Part shown: positions 54,071 through 64,000 of the stretch, piece after piece
How positions within the stretch are numbered: the stretch's first letter is position 1
How the letters are laid out: each line of letters opens with the position of its first letter
Assembly: GCA_036245525.1 (NCBI GenBank)
Contig: BTPG01000004.1
Coordinates: 157,860,559 to 157,924,558, forward strand
DNA from: Semisulcospira habei
Lineage: Eukaryota > Mollusca > Gastropoda > Semisulcospiridae
Reading direction: 5' to 3'
DNA: 64,000 nt
Notes under the pieces: model-generated
The model's database searches: none
What the model was told of the DNA's origin: nothing
Seen by the model: only the letters and a program-made list of their open reading frames with translations
Program-made: the position numbers and the translations under genes

Positions 54071-54282
54071 TAACCTATTTAGCCCGGAGTATCTACATCA
54101 GGAGATGGACTGACCATGATAATTAAGGGTAGTGCCAGATTAGCCTGGTGCCTTCAGGCGCCAAGCTAATCTGGCACTACCCTTGATATTTCATGGTCGG
54201 TCCATCTTCTGCAAATGGTACAGCCATTATGCAACACCTAAAACATGTTAAGAAATGGGACATGGCGGCTACAAGGGTTACA
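54071..54282. repeat. Family B hairpin element, full length
   Basis: AACCTATTTAGCCCGGAGTA at left, GGGACATGGCGGCTACAAGG GTT at right; centre GGTGCCTTCAGGCGCC. Confidence 0.8.
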
Positions 54283-55185
54283 ACTAGGTCGAAAACCCGA
54301 ACCGCTTTTACATCCAGACGCGCCGCATTGGGCTCGATGCCCAACAAGTGATTCGTCAGTCTCGCAATTCAGCAAAAGAACGTCCCGCAAATCAGAAATG
54401 TGTCACAAGTACGCGAGTTTTGACACGAGCAGTGGAATAAAAGCCCTGCCAAACGTGCCATCGCGTGTTTGTTCGGGCCAGGCTGTCCACACGCGTGGCC
54501 GATTCTTACTGTTTTACTGACAAATCGGTTATCACCAATGTCCAGGTTCCGGCCACTGGCTACGTAATTATTCACGTGACGAGTTTTTGTTCTTAAAAAA
54601 AGAAATATGGTGGAGGTGATCTGATTGGTTGAAACCCAACTGATTTTTTTCTTTAATTTTTCACTCAAATAACAAAATTCTTATTCGAGTAGAAACCGGT
54701 GCTGCGTAGATCCAACTTTGATCGGCAAAAAAAAAGCAATATTAATAACTTAAAGGCATTCCCCCCCCCCCCCCCCCCGACTCCGCACTTCCTGCTCCGG
54801 CTTTAACAGCTGTTCATTTTGAAACACGCGCTGTTTTAAACTACTTCTGATTTACTGAAAATCGTCGATTCAATTTTCCAGTGCAGCCTTTCAATGAAAA
54901 ATTGACAAGTTAGAGAAAGATGTATCCTTTTGGACTCCGTGAGATGGCTTTTGTCGCTTGCTGGGCGTTCTACACTACAACTGATAACCTTACCCTTGTA
55001 TTTGCGACATTAGTCGCACTCAATTTGCAATACTAGCGACGTTTGGCTTGCAACAAGCGACTCCCAACAACGAACGAAAGCCATCAAGCGCTGAGAAATT
55101 CCCTTTGGTATGTGTACTATATATTCTACCAGCGCTAGCCTCACCTATCTGGTTTGTGAGACAAGTCAAGCATAGACAAAATTGC
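54283..55185. other. No gene recognised
   Basis: Contains a C run at 54761-54778 and a dispersed repeat piece at 55085-55160 (GCGCTAGCCTCACCTATCTG) shared with 36225-36290. No coding support. Confidence 0.4.
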
Positions 55186-55258
55186 AAACATCTCCAAGAG
55201 GCATAGATGCTCATGAGCCCAAAGGCTCATGAGGATCTATGCCTCTTGGAGATGTTTG
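55186..55258. repeat. Hairpin element, family A, best copy
   Basis: A 73-bp almost perfect palindrome: AAACATCTCCAAGAGGCATA mirrored by TATGCCTCTTGGAGATGTTT, with GCTCATGAGCCCAAAGGCTC at the centre. Confidence 0.85.
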
Positions 55259-55819
55259 GAGTGTTTCTATGATTATACAACACTCCAGACATCAGAGATA
55301 TATAACTGGAGAATCATCGGACAGGACTTTCATTGCCTTAAGTTGCCCACTAATTAATGTTCAATTGGGGCTATTTACCCTCTACATGTCAGACAAAACA
55401 CCCCGCCTTCTAAGTGTATTCAGTACATTTTAAATCATTAATCAGCTGTTAACTCAGGGGAGGCAAATTGTATACCTTTCATGCTGTTTAAAGCTATTTA
55501 CTTGCCACAGTGTCATCTTAGCTGCGTTTGGTTAAAGAAATTTCTTTGCATATAAACTCACTAAAGCATAGCACTGGCAAGCTGAATAGGTTTGACTAAG
55601 AGGTTATTTCATAGCATTGACAGAATATTACACACAAAAAACATAACCAGTGCAAATGGAGTCATCTTTCATTCAAGTCAGGGCCCCTATAGAAATATTT
55701 TGCTGGGGTGATTTACAGGCATTTGATAATAAGTTGCATAAGTTACATACAAGCTACAAGTAACTTCAACGTTAACTCTGCAAGTTCTTACAAGTTGTTT
55801 GAAGTCATTATGTTATGTT
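55259..55819. other. No gene recognised
   Basis: AT-rich unique-looking sequence without supported features. Confidence 0.4.
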
Positions 55820-57700
55820 TCCCACCCAGGTATGCCCTGGGGGACTTGGTTGTGGTTAACTACTTTTTAGTTCCCGGGGTCAAACTGGTCAGCCCCACAC
55901 CCCACCCGGGTCTGCCCTGGGGACTTGGGTGGGGTTAGGTATTTTTTAGTTCCCAGGGTCACCCTGGTCAGCCCCACAGGGTGGGTTTTTCTCTCTATTC
56001 TGGGGCATGTGTTTCTGTCTACCCTTTGTCCATTCACCTGTATTTGCCTTTTTAAAACTCTCCCTACTGTCTGCACTGCCTTTAGCTCTTGATATTGGAT
56101 GTGTGTTGCTAAATGGTCTTAGCTTTATTTAGGCCCCATGTGTTAGGTTTATTTAACGTATTTTACCGGCTGGCGACATACATTCAATGTTCTGGGGTTT
56201 TTTGTGTTTTTTTTTTTCATTAGCAGTGCAGGCACGTCCTGAGAAAGCCTTGTTGCTGTCGGGACGTTAAGCAATGTACAATCAATCAATCAATCTGGTC
56301 AGCCCCACAAGGTGGGCTCCCACCCGGGTCTGCCCTACGGGACTTGGGTGGGGTTAACTATTTTTTAGTTCTCAGGGTCACCCTGGTCAGCCCCACAGGG
56401 TGAGTTCCCCTTCTATTCTGGGACATGGTTTTATGTCTACCCTTGGTCCATTCACCTGTATTTTCATTTTTTAAACTCTCCCTACTGTCTGCACCCCCTG
56501 TAGCTCTTGATATTGGATGTGTGTTGCTAAATGGTTTTAGGTTTATTTAGAGTATTAGACCATCTGGCGACATACATTCAATATTCTGTTTAGTTGGGTT
56601 TTTTACACCAGCAGTGCAGGCACGTCCTGAGAAAGTCTTGTTGCTGTCAGGACGTTAAGCAATGTAAAAATGTACAAAAAATGTTCACAAGCAATGCAAG
56701 GGCGTCCTGAGAAAGTTGTGTTGCTGTCGGGACGTTGAGCAATGATCACACAACCCAACCCACAGGGTGGGTTTTCCCTTCTATTCTGGGGCATGTGTTT
56801 CTGTCTACCCTTGGTCCATTCACCTGAATTTTTTTAATACTGTCTGCGCTGCCTGTAGCTCTTGATATTGGATGTGTGTTGCTACATGATCTTGGCTTTA
56901 TTTAGGCCCCATATCGTAGGTTTATTTAACGTATTAGACCGGCTGGCAACATACATTCAATATTCTATTTAGTTGTTTTTTTCACAAGCAGTGCAGGCAC
57001 GTCCTGAGAAAGTCTTGTTGATGTCAGGACATTAAGCAATGTACAATCAACCATTCACACTGTATTTTTCCTTTTTTAAACTCTCCCTACTGTCTGCACT
57101 GCCTGTAGCTCTTGATATTGGATGTGCGTTGCTAAATGGTCTTCACTTTATTTAAGCCCTATGTCCTAAGTCCCCACCCGGGTCTGCCCTGGGGGACTTG
57201 GGTGGGGTTACGTATTTTTTAGTTCCCAGGGTCACCCTGGTCAGCCCCACAGGGTGGGTTTGTCTCTCTATTCTGGGGCATGTGTTTCTGTCTACCCTTT
57301 GTCCATTCACCTGTATTTGCCTTTTTAAAACTCTCCCTACTGTCTGCACTGCCTGTAGCTCTTGATATTGGATGCGTGTTGCTAAATGGTCTTAGCTTTA
57401 TTTAGGCCCCATGTGTTAGGTTTATTTAATGTATTGGACCGGCTGGCGACATACATTCAATGTTCTGTTTATTTTTTTTTTTCACAAGCAGTGCAGGCAC
57501 GTCCTGAGAAAGCCTTGTTGCTGTCGGGACGCTAAGCAATGTACAATGAATGAATGCATGTCGTAAGTTTATTTAACGTATTGGACCGGCTGGTGACATA
57601 TATTCAATATTCTGTTATTGTTTTTTTCCCAAGCAGTGCAGGCACGCCCTGAGAAAGCATTGTTGCTGTCGGGACGTTAAGCAATGTACAATCCATTCCT
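55820..57700 (+). mobile_element. Nested cluster of S1 SINE-like copies
   Basis: A first copy (55820-55899) is split by a full copy (about 55900-56294) with the 15-bp target duplication CTGGTCAGCCCCACA on both sides. Further copies or part-copies start at about 56318, 56760 and 57173, with extra 3'-tail pieces (TTGTTGCTGTCGGGACGTTG near 56720, GTTGCTGTCGGGACGTTAAG near 57665). All lie on the same strand, suggesting repeated insertion or recombination between copies. Confidence 0.85.
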
Positions 57701-57883
57701 TTCTTGGACAGGATATACAGCCCTTATAAATACATACGAATTAGTTAATGTTTTCATTGCGTCTCACTTTTGTGTTTTTTGTTGTCAGAATATGGTCATT
57801 ATGCTATAGCTTTATATTATTTTACTTAAATGTGTATGCATATTTAGTAGAATGACTGCTATACATATTTGTGGTTTGGTATT

Positions 57884-58850
57884 TTAGATTCTGCTTGATT
57901 GTGATGTATGTTTTATGTCTCGCTTATCTTTTTTTTTTCTCACCAGTACCACTGGCGACGTATATGGCGATGACGACGGTTCGATTATCCCCTGCTGCAG
58001 CAGTGAATTAACCTCAATGATGACTTGCTTCGAGGCAAAAGGTAAAGGATATTGCTTCTGACGTACCAGCACATCGGTCGTCAGATGAATTTCGTGCATG
58101 ATAGGACCTCTGAATGATCCAGACATATCAGTGTGTAGCTCTGGAATTGATTCAACAGTAGCTTACAACTGGTCCTACTGCGTTTTCAACTGATTGAGAT
58201 CGTAGTGCACATCTCTGAACGCTACAGCATGTGGAGACGGAAAAATAGACCACTGTAAAGCGTCATCTTCCTCTGGTGTTACCACTGCCATGACCGCTAA
58301 TTTAGCAGTCACTCCAGTTACCTGGTCAACCCAGTTATGGCCAAAACCTGCGGACAGAATCTCTTACTCACAAGTGAACTGAATGAAGTGGTCTCTACTA
58401 CAACTACAGAACTCTGTTGTAATGATTGCTCATCTCTGCCAAAATGCTTTTTTAACATGTTCGCATGGTAGTCCTTCTCCTTGCCCTTCACGTCAATAAG
58501 ATAATCGTCACCGAATTCCTGGACCACTTCCTATGGCCCACACCACTGCCTTTGGAGTTAATTGCTGGTCGTTGGGGAAAAGAGCAATACTTGCTTTCCC
58601 AGAGAAAACTTTTTCACCTTGAAACTTTCGTCACGGTAGTGCTTCTGCACTTTCCAGGCAAGATCTACTCTGTCGAAATGGATCTCTCACATGACCTCTG
58701 TTGTTTTTACAGCTGTAAGGTCTAGAATCAAAGACCGGCGGACTCACTCCAAACATCCTAGCACCCATTTGTGAACTACCATCTGAAACAATTTCCGTTA
58801 ACAGTGGAAACCACGAAGTGGGTTTTTGCAGTCCTGACAATACCTTTTGT
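57884..58850 (-). pseudogene. Gypsy/GMR1-like pol fragment: integrase tail upstream of RT
   Basis: Minus strand, several frames. From 58527: QEFGDDYLIDVKGKEKDYHA and NMLKKHF, the chromo/SH3-like tail after an integrase core. From 58126: MHEIHLTTDVLVRQKQYPLP, QGIIEPSSSPYTSPVVLVRK, the start of a Gypsy-type reverse transcriptase up to the first motif. The order integrase-tail then RT is the reverse of ordinary Gypsy elements but matches GMR1-like elements (family knowledge). 58631-58840 holds an upstream piece with no recognised motif. Frames are broken and RT is truncated where (A/T)-rich sequence begins near 57884, so it is dead. Confidence 0.7.
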
Positions 58851-58855
58851 TTCTT

Positions 58856-59063
58856 AACCCTATTAACTCCGGATCCCTACCGCAGGAGATGGATTGACAC
58901 TGATAATTCAAGGGTAGTGCCAGATTAGCTTGGCGCCTGAAAGCGCCAAGCTAATTTGTGACTACCCTTGAATTATGGTCAATCCATCTTCTGCAACTGG
59001 TACATAGTCGTTGGGCATTACCATCACAATTCGAGAAATGGGACCTTGGGGCTAAAAGGGTTA
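58856..59063. repeat. Family B hairpin element, full length
   Basis: AACCCTATTAACTCCGGATC at left, GGACCTTGGGGCTAAAAGGG TT at right, inner arms around TTGGCGCCTGAAAGCGCCAA. Confidence 0.85.
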
Positions 59064-59069
59064 AACCTG

Positions 59070-59235
59070 TGGCTGTTGGTAGCGGTTTTTGTCACGATGA
59101 TTCCTGCCGACAACCAAAGGGTGAAATGGTGATACTGCGGCGTGATGTCTTGGTAACCTTTAAACTTTAACCCTTTGGGTTCGTGCAGGAATCATCGCGA
59201 CTAAAACCTCTACCAACACCCAAGGGGTTAATAAA
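59070..59235. repeat. Inverted repeat related to the 1196 minisatellite edge
   Basis: GGTAGCGGTTTTTGTCACGA and TGATTCCTGC pair with GCAGGAATCATCGCGACTAA and AACCTCTACCAACACC; the same words border the minisatellite at 1162-1210 and the single unit near 3900-3950. Confidence 0.7.
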
Positions 59236-59564
59236 TGCAGACGATGACACTGCCAATGACGGAGAGACCGCTAGCTCTGCGTATAACGAGAACTGCGTGT
59301 CGAGAGCACTGCAATCTCTAGCAATACGCGTTAAAACGTCTATCCCTGAGCAGTTCCAGCGCCCGTAGGTCTGACAGCGTAGGGCTTTCGAGACTAGTGC
59401 TGTAAAGCCGTATTGCTATTGACACGTAGGGCTAAAAGCCGTGGTTCAATTTACACGTAGTGCTCGTGATACGTAGTGGTAACGGAATTCACCCGTTTAT
59501 TCCAATGTGTTTAGCTTCATTGTGCAAAACCACCCTGAGTAACGGTTATGTCAACCCCCCCCCC

Positions 59565-59945
59565 CCCCCCCCCCGGGTCTGCCCTGGTGGATTTGGTTGG
59601 AGTTAACTACTTTTTAGTTCCCAGGGTCACCCTGGTCATCCCCACAGGGTGGGTTTTCCCTTCTATTCTGGGGCATGTGTTTCTGCGTATCCTTGGTCCA
59701 TTCACCTGTATTTTCCTTTTCTAAACTCTCCATACTGTCTGCGCTGCCTGTAGCTCTTGATATTCAATGTGTGTTGCTAAATGGTCTTAGCTTTATTTAG
59801 GCCCCATGTCGTAGGTTTATTTAACGTATTGGACCGGCTGGCGACATGCATTCAGTATTCTGTTTAGTTTTTTTTCCCACAAGCAGTGCAGGCACATCCT
59901 GAGTCTTGTTGCTGTCGGGACGTTAAGCAATGTACAATCAATCGT
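59565..59945 (+). mobile_element. SINE-like repeat S1
   Basis: CCGGGTCTGCCCTGGTGGAT at left after a C run, GGGACGTTAAGCAATGTACA and ATCAATC at right. Confidence 0.75.
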
Positions 59946-59958
59946 CTGATTGCCAGTT

Positions 59959-60558
59959 AACCCTTTTAGCCCCGGATCCCTACAGCAGGAGATGGTTTGA
60001 CCATAATTCAAGGGTAGCGCCAAATTAGCTCGGAGCATTCACCCCCACCCGGGTCTGCCCTGGGGGACTTTGGTGGGGTTAACTACTTTTTAGTTCCCAG
60101 GGTCACCCTGGTCAGCCCCACAGGGTGGGTTTTTCCTTCTTTTCTGGGGCATGTGTTTCTGTCTACCCTTGGTCCATTCACCTGTATTTGCCTTTTTTAA
60201 AACTCTCCCTACTGTTTGCGCTGCCTGTTGCTCTTGATCTTGGATGTGTGTTGCTAAATGGTTTTAGCTTTATTTAGGCCCCATGTCGTAGGTTTATTTA
60301 CGTATTGGACTGGCTGGCGACATACATTCAGTGTTCTGTTCAGGTTTTTCTTTTTTCACAAGCAGTGCAGGCACGTCCTGGGAAAGTCTTGTTGCTGTCT
60401 GGACGTTAAGCAATGTACAACCAATCAATCGGAGCATTCAGGCGCCAAGCTAATGTTGCACTACGTTGAATTATGGTCAATCCATCTCCCGCAACTGATG
60501 CATAGTTAGGCAACACCTCCAAAATGTGAGAAATGGGACCTTGGGGGTAGAAAGGATA
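59959..60558. repeat. Family B hairpin interrupted by an S1 insertion
   Basis: Left part AACCCTTTTAGCCCCGGATC to TCGGAGCATTCA (60041); right part resumes at 60429 and ends GGGACCTTGGGGGTAGAAAG. Confidence 0.85.
60042..60428 (+). mobile_element. SINE-like repeat S1 inside a hairpin element
   Basis: Target duplication TCGGAGCATTCA at 60030-60041 and 60429-60440. Ends CAATGTACAACCAATCAA. Confidence 0.9.
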
Positions 60559-60850
60559 ATGGTGCTCTCTAGAAACTGACAGACTGTGGCCTTGCTTTTG
60601 AACGGCAGTTGACCATCTCGTAATAAGAGGTTGTTTTGAGGTTACAATGACAGACTTGAGGTAGAGCCGTTGGCTTTTGGTCCGCCCTGTTCCGTCGTTT
60701 TATTCTGTTGTCTTTGTGACGTGTCTTTTTCCACTTTCTAGATCTAGAGGCCTATTCTGTATCTTCTTTCCCGCTGCCGCTAGTCCTGTTGACGTCCTCG
60801 GACGCTTTTAACTCTGTAATGATTTACTTCATCTTTTCACGACAGTGCAG

Positions 60851-61234
60851 ACCCGGGTCTGCCCTGGGGGACTTGGGTGGGGTTAGGTATTTTTTAGTTC
60901 CCAGGGTCACCCTGGTCAGCCCCACAGGGTGGGTTTTTCTCTCTATTCTGGGGCATGTGTTTCTGTCTACCCGAGGTCCATTCATCTGTATTTGCCTTTT
61001 TAAAACTCTCCCTACTGTCTGCACTGCCTGTAGCTCTTGATATTGGATGTGTGTTGCTAAATGGTCTTAGCTTTATTTATGCCCCATGTTGTAGGTTTAT
61101 TTAATGTATTTGACCGGCTGGCGACATACATTCAATTTTCTGTTTAGTTTTTTTTTTTCACAAGCAGTGCAGGCACGTCCTGAGAAAGCCTTGTTGCTGT
61201 CGGGACGTTAAGCAATGTACAATCAATCAATCAA
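60851..61234 (+). mobile_element. SINE-like repeat S1, full copy
   Basis: Target duplication TCACGACAGTGCAG at 60837-60850 and 61235-61248 (14 bp). Tail (AATC)n. Confidence 0.9.
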
Positions 61235-61264
61235 TCACGACAGTGCAGGTCCGTCCTAGAAAAA

Positions 61265-61656
61265 CCCCCACCCGGGTCTGCCCTGGGGGACTTGGGTGGG
61301 GTTAGGTATTTTTTAGTTCCCAGTGTCACCCTGGTCAGCCCCACAGGGTGGGTTTTTCTCTCTATTCTGGGGCATGTGTTTCTGTCTACCCTTTGTCCAT
61401 TCACCTGTATTTGCCTTTTTAAAACTCTTCCCTACTGTCTGCACTGCCTGTAGCTCTTGATATTGGATGTGTGTTGCTAAATGGTCTTAGCTTTATTTAT
61501 GCCCCATGTTGTAGGTTTATTTAATGTATTTGACCGGCTGGCGACATACATTCAATTTTCTGTTTAGTTTTTTTTTTCACAAGCAGTGCAAGCACGTCCT
61601 GAGAAAGCCTTGTTGCTGTCGGGACGTTAAGCAATGTACAATCAATGTACAATCAA
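61265..61656 (+). mobile_element. SINE-like repeat S1, full copy
   Basis: Target duplication CCGTCCTAGAAAAA at 61251-61264 and about 61657-61670. The insertion lies 16 bp beyond the previous copy. The tail reads AATCAATGTACAATCAA, a variant with a repeated GTACAATCAA. Confidence 0.9.
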
Positions 61657-61756
61657 CCGTCCTAGAAAAAAATATTCTCTTTTACAGCTCTTTAGAAATA
61701 TATAGGTATATGTTTAAATTGAGTCGTTTCGTCTCTTTAAAATCGGGTCCAGGAAC

Positions 61757-61917
61757 TCAGACATGTGGTTTTGAGGTTCCTGGGTAGGTCTGGGTAGGAA
61801 CCTGGGTAGGTCTGGGTAGGAACCTGGGTAGGTCTGGGTAGGAGCCTGGGTAGGTCTGGGTAGGAACCTGGGTAGGTGTGGGTAGATACCTCAAAACTAC
61901 ATGTCTGAATTCCTGGA
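61757..61917. repeat. Minisatellite bounded by inverted repeats
   Basis: Five or so units of GGTAGGTCTGGGTAGGAACC type lie between AGACATGTGGTTTTGAGGTT and its mirror ACCTCAAAACTACATGTCTG. Same design as the 1-2092 block at smaller scale. Confidence 0.8.
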
Positions 61918-62159
61918 CGCAGATGTCACAGTCAGATTTGAACTTTTTGTCCTTTTTCTGTGGGTCAAGGGCGACACGTTCATAAGCAGTTATACTGGCC
62001 ATACGCTCACACTCTTCTGATTTTTGTTCAAGTAATGACCAGTGATCAAAATTTGGATTACTTCGGTAAAAGAAGCCTACCTCGTAAAAAACACAACTAA
62101 TATTGGTATAGTGTGCGACAGCAAGTAACACCACACCAGGCGATTTGGTGTGTGTGCTA

Positions 62160-62300
62160 TTGAAGTTATTTTAATTCGGTTGAATAAACTTTATTGCCCA
62201 TTAATCGACAAGCATGAAATGGAAAATTTCATTCGGCTCGCAGAAGCATAAAACACAAGTAAGACATAACTTAGCAAATACTAATGCATATTACTGATTT
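62160..62300 (-). mobile_element. Retroelement 3'-end fragment
   Basis: On the minus strand it ends with GGAAAATTTCATTCGGC-like and CAATAAAGTTTATTCAACCG sequence, resembling a polyadenylated retroelement 3' end. No ORF remains. Confidence 0.35.
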
Positions 62301-62446
62301 GCTAACTGCAATCACACACACTGATATCACACTGGCTAGAAGTGTATTCTTGTTTGTCTATATTGTCTTTTCTAAGCGTGCTTCTTTGTGTTCTCTTGAT
62401 GGGGTCGAGTTGCTCTACCGCGTATGCAGGATGTCCTTGCATCTCC

Positions 62447-62500
62447 ACCGCCGTAAGATGGCCTTAGTCGCCTGCTCGGCGTTAAACCCCAATAACTACC
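62447..62500 (+). mobile_element. SINE-tail fragment
   Basis: AGATGGCCTTAGTCGCCTGC then TCGGCGTTAAACCCCAATAA; same tail family as 40731, 51346 and 52172. Confidence 0.6.
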
Positions 62501-62837
62501 CCACGTCTCCGGGGGCTCTTGGGGTTTGCAACGTACGCAGACTTCCAACACTCGCACGCACAGACTCAAACCGCAAGGGGCACATACACAACACCAACTC
62601 TCAGTCCAACGCATCCTTCCAGTATAAACTCAAACACCATTTTCTGTGGCCCAAAGTGTAATACTAACGAAAACTCTCCACAAACTATCAGTACTAGCAC
62701 GTCACAATCGCTTCCACAGCATATAATGAAAGCCAGGGTAGGTAAGATGTCCTCGCATTCCAACCTGTTTTACGTGTGTTATAGTGCTGCACTGTTCACA
62801 AGTTCCTCCACCTCTTGGCGTGTAGTTTTGGGCGACA

Positions 62838-62940
62838 CGCGCTCCTGAAGCTGTGATGTCCATCGACTCGATTCCTGAAGCTGTGGTGTCCATCGACTCG
62901 CTTCCTGAAGCTGTGGTGTCCATCGACCCGCTTTCTCAGC
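62838..62940. repeat. 30-bp tandem repeat, 3.5 units
   Basis: Units of TCCTGAAGCTGTGGTGTCCA plus TCGACTCGCT. Spurious Ser/Gly ORFs arise on the minus strand. Confidence 0.85.
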
Positions 62941-62964
62941 TTTTGACACGCCCCTCCAGTCTCT

Positions 62965-63220
62965 GTTGACTCGGATGTCTCGGCACCAAGTCCCTCGCTC
63001 CTCACAAGAACTCTGAACAATAAACTTCTAATGTCGCAACACTTGCTTAACACAGATTGTGGATGATATGAGGTACATTACATAACCTGGCTGATGCAGA
63101 CAAGCCTACACGTTTATTCACACACTCGCACTTCATAAAACGGAATAGATTCGCAACACATAACTCGGGTCACTACACTGAAACGGACTATAACATGACG
63201 CACACGCCATACACTAGTTC
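62965..63220. repeat. Dispersed repeat, second copy of 2440-2720
   Basis: Shared ACAAGAACTCTGAA, CAACACTTGCT, TAACCTGGCTGATGCA, CACTTCATAAA and GAAACGGACTATA words in the same order. Confidence 0.6.
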
Positions 63221-63389
63221 GTACGTAGAGTCCTGAGTTATGTTGATAGATTCTGTGAATTTGAGCCAGTCGGCTTTTTGGCTTCCATGATGGCCCTGTC
63301 TGCTATTGCTTTAACCCGCTTGTATTCTATCCTATTCTCGATTGTTTTGTGCTTTTTCCATATTTGGAGTTTGCGCTTCCTATCTTTTA

Positions 63390-64000
63390 CCCCACCCGGG
63401 TCTGCCCTGGGGGACTTGGGTGGGGTTAGGTATTTTTTAGTTCCCAGGGTCACCCTGGTCAGCCCCACAGGGTGGGGTTTTCTCTCTATTCTGGGGCATG
63501 TGTTTCTGTCTACCCGAGGTCCATTCACCTGTATTTGCCTTTTTAAACTCTCCCTACTGTCTGCCCCCCACCCGGGTCTGCCCTGGGGGACTTGGGTGGG
63601 GTTAGGTACTTTTTAGTTCCCAGGGTCACCCTGGTCAGCCCCACAGGGTGACCCCCACCCGGGTCTGCCCTGGGGGACTTGGGTGGGGTTAGGTATTTTT
63701 TAGTTCCCAGGGTCACCCTGGTCAGCCCCACAGGGTGGGTTTTTCTCTCTATTCTGGGGCATGTGTTTCTGTCTACCCTTTGTCCATTCACCTGTATTTG
63801 CCTTTTTAAAACTCTCCCTACTGTCTGCACTGCCTGTAGCTCTTGATATTGGATGTGTGTTGCTAAATGGTCTTAGCTTTATTTAGGCCCCATGTGTTAG
63901 GTTTATTTAATGTATTTGACCGGCTGGCGACATACATTCAATTTTCTGTTTAGTTTTTTTTCACAAGCAGTGCAGGCACGTCCTGAGAAAGCCTTGTTGC
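63390..64000 (+). mobile_element. Three S1 SINE-like heads in tandem, last cut by window end
   Basis: S1 starts at 63391, 63567 and 63655; the first two are 3'-truncated heads and the third runs past base 64000. The junctions (CTGTCTGCCCCCCACCCGGG and ACAGGGTGACCCCCACCCGG) suggest nested insertion or unequal recombination. Confidence 0.85.

Noticed and set aside
40986..63830. Repeated ORFs with VGLTRVTLGTKKYLTPPKSP or LGDLGGVRYFLVPRV words
   Set aside because: Both come from the two strands of the S1 SINE-like repeat; repeated peptide similarity reflects repeat copies rather than a gene family.

Overview
The window looks like a piece of a repeat-rich invertebrate genome, most likely a mollusc and probably a gastropod (inference). 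The reasons are an intron-split host gene, dense microsatellites, many hairpin elements, SINE-like repeats ending in (AATC)n, and LINE and LTR retrotransposon remains. It is not a bacterial or free viral sequence. No species can be assigned from sequence alone.

The centrepiece is a complete-looking Polinton/Maverick (adintovirus-like) DNA element at 17313-33632, 16.3 kb. It has 235-bp terminal inverted repeats (17313-17547 and 33398-33632) and a 5-bp direct repeat (GAAAG) outside each end. It carries a protein-primed family B DNA polymerase, a DD35E integrase, a packaging ATPase, a probable double-jelly-roll major capsid protein, a probable penton/minor capsid protein, and a set of small membrane and structural proteins. 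Polymerase, ATPase and major capsid genes are open. The integrase, the penton-like gene, the 416-codon gene at 28189 and the small first gene each carry one frameshift or stop, so this copy is young but damaged (or the assembly has indel errors). No adenain-type protease was found. Most genes start in an A-rich context (often AATAAAAATG). Each terminal repeat is itself a 209-bp imperfect palindrome.

Left of the element (1-17312) lie a 2.1-kb inverted-repeat-bounded minisatellite block, tRNA-derived SINEs, a 165-bp-unit tandem repeat, a duplicated 0.4-kb segment, and two exons (12330-12695 and 14222-14455) of a host gene resembling NAT16/histidine N-acetyltransferase.

Right of the element (33633-64000) are satellites, a decayed CR1/L2-like LINE (36389-39375, minus strand), a GMR1/Gypsy-like gag-protease ORF (44933-46846), a separate Gypsy-type fragment with integrase tail upstream of RT (57884-58850, minus), and about fifteen copies or part-copies of a ~390-bp SINE-like repeat. 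Several SINE copies have clear 11-15 bp target-site duplications and some are nested in each other.

Across the whole window, excluding the Polinton, at least five families of palindromic (hairpin) elements recur. The commonest has some 17 copies built on a GGCGCC centre with arms ending near AACCCTTTTAGCC. These families, together with very short SINE-tail insertions (43-53 bp) that still carry target-site duplications, are the most unusual non-coding structures here.
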